From positions 1-5,083 of the forward strand of contig JAGHTD010000215.1 of NCBI GenBank assembly GCA_018065475.1: a stretch of 5,083 bases of DNA, written 5' to 3'. The position numbers and the translations under genes are program-made. Shown in pieces: positions 1-5,083 of this stretch. The notes beneath the pieces were generated by a model, which worked only from the letters and a program-made list of their open reading frames with translations, had not been told where the DNA came from and did no database searches. Position 1 is the stretch's first letter. The number at the start of each line of letters is the position of its first letter. Source of the stretch: Candidatus Colimorpha enterica. Lineage in GTDB: Bacteria > Bacillota > Clostridia > Oscillospirales > CAG-272.

Positions 1-1
1 C

Positions 2-91
2 GTTTTTGCGGATGCCTTACATACAATCGCAGAACTCAAGTCTATGGGTATTCACCCGAACCGTGCCGGTCCTTTGGGCGTATTTGCTTAA
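2..91 (+). CDS. C-terminal end of an unidentified upstream gene (partial)
   Basis: An open frame enters from the left edge and runs 29 codons to a TAA at 89-91. The visible tail contains FADALHTIAELKSMGIHP and ends in GPLGVFA. It has the composition of a soluble, folded protein: an amphipathic helix-like stretch, then a Gly/Pro-rich end, with no membrane segment and no anchor motif. I do not recognise the family. The stop lies 39 bases before the next gene, and no terminator hairpin is visible in that gap, so read-through into the downstream surface-protein gene is possible. The frame assignment rests on the uninterrupted frame, the plausible residue composition and the clean position of the stop; the fragment is too short for certainty. 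Confidence 0.55.
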   Translation, partial: VFADALHTIAELKSMGIHPNRAGPLGVFA

Positions 92-115
92 AAAATAAAA
101 ACAAATACAAATTTT

Positions 116-124
116 GAAAGGAAA
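116..124 (+). promoter_or_regulatory. Ribosome binding site of the first surface-protein gene
   Basis: GAAAGGAAA lies 6 bases upstream of the ATG at 131, a normal distance for a Shine-Dalgarno site. It supports that ATG over the internal Met codon at residue 17, which would cut away the charged n-region of the signal peptide. The AT-rich gap at 92-115 shows no convincing -35/-10 pair. Confidence 0.75.
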
Positions 125-130
125 TTCACT

Positions 131-1672
131 ATGAATAAGAAATATGCTAAAGTGCAAAGCACAAGGCGTTCACTCATAATGAGCGTTCTGTCGCTTATGC
201 TTTGCTTCGCAATGCTCATCGGTACCACATACGCTTGGTTTACCGACAGCGTAACCAGCGGAACGAACAGAATTGTTGCAGGTAATCTTGATGTTGAGAT
301 GTATTACAAGAATGCATTGACATCCAAAAATAAGGATGTAGAAGCTGAGAAATGGGCAAATGTTGCAACCGCAGATGCTGATCCTAAGTTCTTCGTGGAT
401 GCAAGCGGCGAGGAGATCCTTTGGGAGCCCGGTGTCGTATCTATCTGTGACTTTGAAGTCAGAAACGTTGGAACTCTCGCACTCAAGTACAAGCTCAACA
501 CTGAATTTGAAGACGGAAACGATTCGGGAAGCACAATGAAGCTTTCTTCCGTTATCAAAGCTGCAGTTGTTGCTGCTGATACCGATGTTTCTACCCGTGA
601 AAATGCTATCGCGGCAGGCAAAGCAGTAGAGGGCGGTTTCCAGAATCTTGCTGTTTTTGCCAATGAAGGCGCTCTTGCACCGCAGGGCAAAGACGCGTTC
701 AAGGTTATTTTGTATTGGGAGCCCACCGAAAACGATGATGTGTACAATATGAATAACGAGAAGCAGGATGAAGCTCACGATAACACAATGTGGATCGACA
801 TCGATATCAAGCTCATCGCTACTCAGTTGACGGAAGAGAAGGACAGCTTTGATATCGACTACGACAAGGATGCCACCTACCCCGGCAACACCGCGTCCGA
901 TGCGGCACTGAAGTTTGATGATGGTGATCCCACGATCGTTACCGGTATTGAGGATGACACCGCAGAGACTGTCGTCATTCCCGCAACCGCAACCAAGATC
1001 GCAGACAATGCTTTCAAGGGCAACACCCACATCAAAGACATCACTATGCCCGTGAACACTGAGATCGGCGAAAGCGCATTTGAAGGCTGCGATAATCTTG
1101 AGAACGTCACGCTTGTCGTTCCCGACGGTCAAACTGCAAATGTTGAGTTCAGAGCATTTGCCGAATGCGAAGGACTGAAGAACATTACTGTCAACGGTGA
1201 TGCAAATCTGACCAATGCGACCTTCCAGTTTGGTACGATCCAACACGCAACCGAAGTGGAGACGGAATATGTTTTCAACGGCAATGTTACAGTAGGAAAA
1301 CAAGCATTCTCGTCTAATTATGCTTCTTCCTGCGGCGGCACTGTAATATTTAACGGAAACGTTACATTTGTCACCAGCGCACGGGATATTCCGTTCATCG
1401 GTGCTCAAGTTGATAATGTAATATTCAACTGCGATGGTGCAACGATAGATTTCGGAGCCGGTCCCACTACCGCATTGATGAGTAATATCAATTTCATATT
1501 CAAGGGTGTACCTTCTTTGGTCAAGGGCAAATTGTCTGCTGACGAGAACTCTTGTCATATGTATTGTAATCTTGAAGCTTGGAAAAATGCAGGATTCCTT
1601 GACGATACAATTACATCCGGTTATAAAAAACAAAATTTGACATATCACGACATCTCCGAACTTACTGAATAA
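131..1672 (+). CDS. Exported TasA/camelysin-like protein with BspA-type leucine-rich repeats
   Basis: A 513-residue secreted protein, probably a surface matrix or fibre subunit with a binding domain. Residues 1-13 are a basic n-region (KK, K, RR) and about 14-35 a hydrophobic core; cleavage is likely after TYA (A35), before WFTDS. This is the SipW-type signal of TasA/camelysin relatives. Residues 36-245 form a TasA-like beta domain. It carries the NRIVAGNLDVEMY start, a LWEPG motif (98-101 and on), a VGTLALKYKLN strand, and a closing IKLIATQ...DSFDIDYD block (226-245), all mirrored in the next gene. From about 270 to 400 there are BspA/LRR_5-like repeats, such as VIPATATKIADNAF, IGESAFEGCDNLENVTL and FRAFAECEGLKNITV. 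Residues 380-460 continue as short beta strands (VFNGNVTVGKQAF, VIFNGNVTF). There is no LPXTG and no C-terminal membrane segment. Normal TasA-like proteins are about 200-260 residues, so this one is a fusion. Its ligand is unknown. The family call is by motif recognition and the role by analogy. Confidence 0.85.
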   Translation: MNKKYAKVQSTRRSLIMSVLSLMLCFAMLIGTTYAWFTDSVTSGTNRIVAGNLDVEMYYKNALTSKNKDVEAEKWANVATADADPKFFVDASGEEILWEPGVVSICDFEVRNVGTLALKYKLNTEFEDGNDSGSTMKLSSVIKAAVVAADTDVSTRENAIAAGKAVEGGFQNLAVFANEGALAPQGKDAFKVILYWEPTENDDVYNMNNEKQDEAHDNTMWIDIDIKLIATQLTEEKDSFDIDYDKDATYPGNTASDAALKFDDGDPTIVTGIEDDTAETVVIPATATKIADNAFKGNTHIKDITMPVNTEIGESAFEGCDNLENVTLVVPDGQTANVEFRAFAECEGLKNITVNGDANLTNATFQFGTIQHATEVETEYVFNGNVTVGKQAFSSNYASSCGGTVIFNGNVTFVTSARDIPFIGAQVDNVIFNCDGATIDFGAGPTTALMSNINFIFKGVPSLVKGKLSADENSCHMYCNLEAWKNAGFLDDTITSGYKKQNLTYHDISELTE

Positions 1673-1719
1673 TTCAATGATATTTTAAAAAATTTATCCC
1701 AAAATAAATACACAAGCAT

Positions 1720-1749
1720 TTCGCCCTCACGGGTAACCGTGAGGGCGAA
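1720..1749 (+). terminator. Intercistronic hairpin with GTAA loop, without U-tract (attenuator or RNA-stability element)
   Basis: TTCGCCCTCACGG (1720-1732) pairs perfectly with CCGTGAGGGCGAA (1737-1749): a 13-bp, GC-rich stem closed by the GNRA-type tetraloop GTAA. It is followed by TACCTAAAAATC rather than a run of T, and the opposite strand is not followed by a T-run either, so it is not a textbook intrinsic terminator in either direction. It lies 48 bases after the stop of the first surface-protein gene and 30 bases before the start of the second. It may be a weak or factor-dependent terminator, or a 3' stabiliser or processing site that lets the two genes be expressed at different levels. 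The structure is certain from sequence; its role is inferred. Confidence 0.65.
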
Positions 1750-1766
1750 TACCTAAAAATCTTTAC

Positions 1767-1774
1767 AAGGAGGA
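1767..1774 (+). promoter_or_regulatory. Strong ribosome binding site of the second surface-protein gene
   Basis: AAGGAGGA is a near-perfect anti-16S match ending 5 bases before the ATG at 1780. It fixes that start and predicts efficient translation, apparently stronger than the GAAAGGAAA site of the preceding gene. It lies outside the upstream hairpin, so that stem would not mask it. Confidence 0.85.
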
Positions 1775-1779
1775 ATACT

Positions 1780-4563
1780 ATGAAAAACACCAAGCGATCA
1801 CTCATTATGAGCATTCTGTCTCTGATGCTCTGCGCATCGATGCTGATCGGTACGACCTACGCTTGGTTTACTGACAGCGTGACCTCAGGCACTAACCGTA
1901 TTATGGCGGGGAACCTTGATATTGAGCTCTATACCGGCGATGATCTTACCGAAAAAGTTGACGAGAATACAAAGTTTTTCGATAACTTTTTGTGGGAACC
2001 CGGCGCAGTTATGTATGAAAATCTCAAAGTCGTCAACAAAGGCACTTTGGCACTCAAATACAGACTGAATATGCTTATCAACGACGAAAACTTCGTCGAA
2101 CAGACGCAGAAGGGTCTGAAAAATTATCTGAAAATTGCTGTAGTAAAAGGTAAGACGTTTACGTCTGCCGACTCGCGTGAAGCGGTTTTGGCGGAAGCGC
2201 AGGCGGCGGCTCCTTCGTCGATTGCCGCTTTTGAAAAACTGGGGCATCTTACACCTACAGGGACCGCAAACGATAACGATATGTATTCTATCGTAATCTG
2301 GTGGCCTTCTACCGATACCGATAATGATGTCAACGTAAACAACCAAAGAACAGTATATCCGAAATACAGAGATGAAGACGGTAACCCGTACGAAATCCTG
2401 TATATCGAACTCGGTATTAAACTTGCGGCAACGCAGGATACAGTTGAAGATGACAGCTTCGATGATCAATATGATGCTCAGGCGCTTGTGACTGACGGCA
2501 AAGAACTCGCAGCAGCTATTATGCAGGGCGGCATAGTAAATCTTGGCGCGGATATTGATTATTCTGCTGCTGATACCGAAGACGCAAGAATCATCGTATC
2601 CAAAGATACTACACTCAATCTCGGCAAATACACCATCACGGTTGCTGATATGGGCAGCGCAGATAACAACTGGTCGCTGTTCTACGTTACCGACGGTGCA
2701 ACTCTGACGATCAATGCCGATCAGGATGAAAACGGTAACTGGCTCGGCGGTATCGATACCGGTACGAACAACGCAAACGGTGTTTACGGTGTGACCGTGA
2801 ACGAATGTACCGCGGTCATCAACGGCGGTAACTTCTTCGTAGATACTTCTGCCGTATACGTTATCAAGGGTGATGCCGTCATCAATGACGGTCGCTTTGA
2901 AGCGCGTAAAGACGGAACGGAGAACTACGCAAATTGGCTTATCAACTGCTATGATGCGAATTACGGCACCGATGCTTCGATCGTTGTCAACGGCGGTATC
3001 TTCTATGGTTTCAACCCGATGAACAACAAAGCGGAAGGCGCAGGAACGAATTTCCTTGCCGATGATCGCTCTGTATCCGAAAGCGATACTGTTGACGGCA
3101 GTATATACTTCACCGTTGTCGAAAAACAGGCGGCACAGTCTGAACGAGTGATCGCTGCTGACGTACTCAAAGAAGAAGATGTTACGTTTGTGATCACTAA
3201 TACGGGTAACCCGCAGTTTGAGAATAAGGTCACAGTTTCGGCAGGTGCATTTGAAGAAGATGTAGTCGCTGCGATGGAGTACTCGGAAGATGACGGTATG
3301 TGTTTGACCTTCAGAAGCACGACCAGAACTGAGATCGGTTGGGGCGGTGAAGAAGAATACGTTGTAGTGGTCCCGACCGAATCTGTGGTCGTTGATGTAT
3401 ATCCCGATTGGCCTAAGCCTGAAGGATTCGTGACAAGTATTACCACAAATTCCGACAACCCTATGGATTGGTTGTCTTTTATAAGTAAGGTCACAATCAA
3501 CTACCATTGGCCGGAATCAAAACAGTATAATCCCACAGTAGCCACTTCGTTCATTGCAGAAGATGTTAAAGTTACCATCCCTGCAAATTCCGAGCTTGAA
3601 GGCGCAGAAGCAGGCGATACTCTCATCCTTTCCCGCACACGCAGTGACTACAAACTCGGTGTCAAGGTTTCCGACACCGCAAGCATCGAAACGCTTGACA
3701 TCGCGATTGTAAATTCTGCCACCGGTGAAAAGGTCACCGCGACCGGAGATTCCAAGTTCCATGTAGAGCTTCAGCTCGATACAGGACTTACCGGCTCTCA
3801 TATCAGCGTATTCCATTATGAAAACAAGATAGACGCCGTTTACGATACTTCTACCGGCATCCTCGCATTTGATACGCAGTCCTTCAGCCCGTATTCCATG
3901 GTAGAAACGACTTACGCAAAGGAATATAACGAATATATCCCGGTAGACGCGAAGTATTATTCTCAGCCCGATGTGGAACGTTGGAACGGTAAAGTAATGC
4001 TGATACGTGACAACGAACCGACCAAAGTCGGTGACAATGCCGGTAACACACCGTTCCCCGAGCTGAAGGACGGCGACGTTCTTCTGTGCGAAGAATACGT
4101 TTATTACTACAATGCGGAAAAAGAGGGGTGGAGCGTAGGCGCAGTGAAAAATGTTGCGGTGCCGCACGTCTTCTTTCAGAGCATCCACGGAAAACCGGTC
4201 AACGATATGTCCTGCTGCTTCCGTTTCAGTCTTGAAAACGAAGAGTGCCTGTTGACCACCGCACCCGAGATACCGGATACTATGGTTTATATGAATACCG
4301 CATTTGCTAAGTGCGGAAAGCTCGTAAAAGCTCCTTCGGTCATCCCTGAAAACGTGACTGATTTGAACAACGCGTTCAAAAACTGCCCGCTGACCGAGAC
4401 GAGTTCGATCGAGATCAACGCAAACATTGATCCCGAGAATACCAAAGCTTGGGAGAGCTGCTTCTGGGGCAATGCCAGATTGCAAGAAGATCAACTCGCC
4501 CTCACCGGCTCCAGCCACGCTCTTGAAATGCTGAAAATATCCTATAATAATCAAGTAAACTGA
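1780..4563 (+). CDS. Large multidomain exported TasA-like protein with beta-helix and C-terminal BspA/DUF285-like repeats
   Basis: A 927-residue secreted protein, probably a surface fibre subunit or adhesin. Residues 1-28 are a SipW-type signal peptide (KNTKR, a hydrophobic core, then GTTYA before WFTDS). Residues 29-232 are a TasA-like domain paralogous to that of the gene before it: NRIMAGNLDIELY, FLWEPG, KGTLALKYRLN, and IKLAATQ...DSFDDQYD. Residues 237-420 resemble a parallel beta-helix, with NLGADI, TTLNLGKYTITV, ATLTINAD and three NGGxF-like turns (INGGNF 347-352, INDGRF 368-373, VNGGIF 403-408). Residues 430-595 are an unrecognised, acidic, beta-rich stretch. Residues 596-709 look like a beta-sandwich module ending in QSFSPYSMV, a closing motif common in clostridial surface proteins. 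Residues 760-896 contain LKDGDVLLCEEYVYYYN, GWSV and SIHGKPVNDM, then repeats such as LTTAPEIPDTMVYMNTAF and APSVIPENVTDLNNAF. Most mature cysteines lie there (770, 812, 813, 823, 845, 869, 894). There is no LPXTG or C-terminal anchor. Domain names are from pattern recall, and the ligand is unknown. Confidence 0.85.
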   Translation: MKNTKRSLIMSILSLMLCASMLIGTTYAWFTDSVTSGTNRIMAGNLDIELYTGDDLTEKVDENTKFFDNFLWEPGAVMYENLKVVNKGTLALKYRLNMLINDENFVEQTQKGLKNYLKIAVVKGKTFTSADSREAVLAEAQAAAPSSIAAFEKLGHLTPTGTANDNDMYSIVIWWPSTDTDNDVNVNNQRTVYPKYRDEDGNPYEILYIELGIKLAATQDTVEDDSFDDQYDAQALVTDGKELAAAIMQGGIVNLGADIDYSAADTEDARIIVSKDTTLNLGKYTITVADMGSADNNWSLFYVTDGATLTINADQDENGNWLGGIDTGTNNANGVYGVTVNECTAVINGGNFFVDTSAVYVIKGDAVINDGRFEARKDGTENYANWLINCYDANYGTDASIVVNGGIFYGFNPMNNKAEGAGTNFLADDRSVSESDTVDGSIYFTVVEKQAAQSERVIAADVLKEEDVTFVITNTGNPQFENKVTVSAGAFEEDVVAAMEYSEDDGMCLTFRSTTRTEIGWGGEEEYVVVVPTESVVVDVYPDWPKPEGFVTSITTNSDNPMDWLSFISKVTINYHWPESKQYNPTVATSFIAEDVKVTIPANSELEGAEAGDTLILSRTRSDYKLGVKVSDTASIETLDIAIVNSATGEKVTATGDSKFHVELQLDTGLTGSHISVFHYENKIDAVYDTSTGILAFDTQSFSPYSMVETTYAKEYNEYIPVDAKYYSQPDVERWNGKVMLIRDNEPTKVGDNAGNTPFPELKDGDVLLCEEYVYYYNAEKEGWSVGAVKNVAVPHVFFQSIHGKPVNDMSCCFRFSLENEECLLTTAPEIPDTMVYMNTAFAKCGKLVKAPSVIPENVTDLNNAFKNCPLTETSSIEINANIDPENTKAWESCFWGNARLQEDQLALTGSSHALEMLKISYNNQVN

Positions 4564-4611
4564 TTACCGGCATAACAGCTCAGGCAGTATAGAAACATAA
4601 TTCCATAAGCG

Positions 4612-4644
4612 ACACGCCCCCGATTTCTCGGGGGCGTGTTTTTT
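4612..4644 (+). terminator. Rho-independent terminator after the surface-protein pair
   Basis: ACACGCCCCCGA (4612-4623) pairs perfectly with TCGGGGGCGTGT (4628-4639) around a TTTC loop, giving a 12-bp stem with five consecutive C:G pairs. It is followed at once by a run of T ending at 4644. It lies 48 bases after the TGA of the 927-residue protein and should end its transcript. It also separates that transcript from the protease remnant downstream. Confidence 0.93.
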
Positions 4645-4712
4645 CGCCTTTAACCAACCTTGCCTGCCAAACCGATTTCCGAAAAATATAATCAGACGGT
4701 TAAAAACGCACC
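4645..4712. other. Short non-coding junction between terminator and protease remnant
   Basis: These 68 bases hold no recognisable ribosome binding site, promoter, inverted repeat or mobile-element end. The junction marks where the protease homology stops, so any rearrangement breakpoint should lie here or within the first few codons downstream. Confidence 0.4.
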
Positions 4713-5069
4713 TTGCTTGAATGTTCCATTTTGGTCGGTGTCGGCTTTGCGGTGCTTGAAAACGCATTTATACTCGGCGGTGCGGCTTCTTCCGTGCCGG
4801 TGACAAACGCCCTCATTCGTGGCTTTGGTGCCGGAATGATGCACGGCGTCTGCACCCTCGCCGTCGGCTACGGTATGACTTTTGTGCATACAAGACGAAA
4901 GCTGTTTTACACCGGCACGACCGCTCTTTTGGCTGTGGCAATGATTTTCCACTCGGTGTATAATACCCTCGTCCAGTCCTCTCATCAGCTTGTCGGCTTC
5001 CTCTTGCCCGTCATCACCTTCATCCCCGTGCTTGTGTTACTGAATAAGACGGAGGAAAAGAAGAAATAA
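4713..5069 (+). pseudogene. 5'-truncated PrsW-family intramembrane protease gene
   Basis: The frame encodes about 118 residues resembling the C-terminal two-thirds of PrsW-family (glutamic-type intramembrane) proteases, which cut membrane-anchored substrates such as anti-sigma factors. Visible family features are GVGFAVLENAF (residues 9-19, Glu16), the hydrophobic segment LIRGFGAGMMHGVCTLAVGY (His44), and AMIFHSVYN (His80, Asn84), then a final hydrophobic helix (92-110) and a lysine-rich tail. The N-terminal membrane segments and the EExxK motif, required for activity in characterised PrsW proteins, are absent. An in-frame TAA at 4701-4703 blocks extension. The only upstream start is a TTG at 4713 with no Shine-Dalgarno sequence, and homology seems to run right up to it. 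The other frames between the terminator and 4713 show no PrsW-like residues. It is therefore most likely a remnant left by deletion or rearrangement. A short expressed protein or a sequencing/assembly error remain possible. Confidence 0.7.
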
Positions 5070-5083
5070 ATTTTTTTGAAAAA

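Noticed and set aside
92..130. Possible promoter for the first surface-protein gene in the AT-rich gap
   Set aside because: The gap is too short and A-rich for a convincing -35/-10 pair with correct spacing upstream of the ribosome binding site. A promoter may lie further upstream, outside or within the preceding gene.
170..1648. Long antisense open frame (492 codons) opposite the first surface-protein gene
   Set aside because: It is opposite a gene with a signal peptide, ribosome binding site and family motifs. Its translation is rich in Cys, Ile and Arg, with no domain-like pattern and no ribosome binding site. It is a codon-bias shadow.
1885..3507. Long antisense open frame (540 codons) opposite the second surface-protein gene
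   Set aside because: Same reasoning: the composition is shadow-like, there is no start signal, and it runs against a clear multidomain coding gene.
3517..4554. Antisense open frame of 345 codons over the 3' half of the second gene
   Set aside because: No recognisable motif or ribosome binding site, and the sense frame carries clear repeat motifs here.
4564..4985. Two overlapping minus-strand frames (67 and 97 codons) over the terminator and protease remnant
   Set aside because: One runs through the terminator stem and the other is antisense to PrsW-like coding sequence. Neither has a start signal or plausible composition.
5070..5083. T-run after the protease remnant as a terminator
   Set aside because: Seven T residues follow the stop, but no preceding inverted repeat is visible, and the window ends there.
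1..5083. CRISPR array, tRNA/rRNA, insertion sequence or attachment site
   Set aside because: No regularly spaced direct repeats, tRNA-like cloverleaf, transposase-like protein or terminal inverted repeats were seen. The only strong inverted repeats are the hairpins at 1720-1749 and 4612-4639.

Overview
The window looks like chromosomal DNA from an anaerobic, probably gut-associated member of the Clostridia. The reasons are moderate GC, strong AAGGAGG-type ribosome binding sites, a classic Rho-independent terminator, and above all two proteins with the long SipW-type signal peptide (RSLIMSxLSLMLC...GTTYAWFTDS) that is abundant in uncultured gut Firmicutes. This placement is an inference from protein style; no taxonomic marker gene is present.

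Layout, all real genes on the + strand: (1) the last 29 codons of an unidentified upstream gene (2-91). (2) A 513-residue exported protein (131-1672) with a TasA/camelysin-like N-terminal domain followed by BspA-type leucine-rich repeats. (3) A 107-base intergenic stretch holding a perfect 13-bp hairpin with a GTAA loop and no U-tract. (4) A 927-residue exported protein (1780-4563) with a near-identical leader and a similar TasA-like domain, but a different, longer C-terminal half: a beta-helix-like region with NGGxF motifs, beta-rich domains, and a C-terminal module with DUF285/BspA-like repeats. (5) A strong intrinsic terminator (4612-4644). (6) The 3' portion of a PrsW-family intramembrane protease gene (4713-5069), which lacks the N-terminal catalytic EExxK region and a credible translation start, so it is most likely a remnant.

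The two large genes form the functional core. They are paralogues with the same secretion signal and the same presumed fibre-forming head, carrying different recognition or adhesion domains. By analogy with TasA/TapA of Bacillus and camelysin/CalY of the B. cereus group, they would be exported by Sec, cut by a SipW-type signal peptidase encoded elsewhere, and deposited on the cell surface as decorated matrix or fibre proteins. Neither has a sortase motif or a C-terminal membrane anchor. The hairpin between them could set different expression levels for the two subunits, and the terminator after the second closes the unit. Function is inferred from family resemblance only; no database search was possible.
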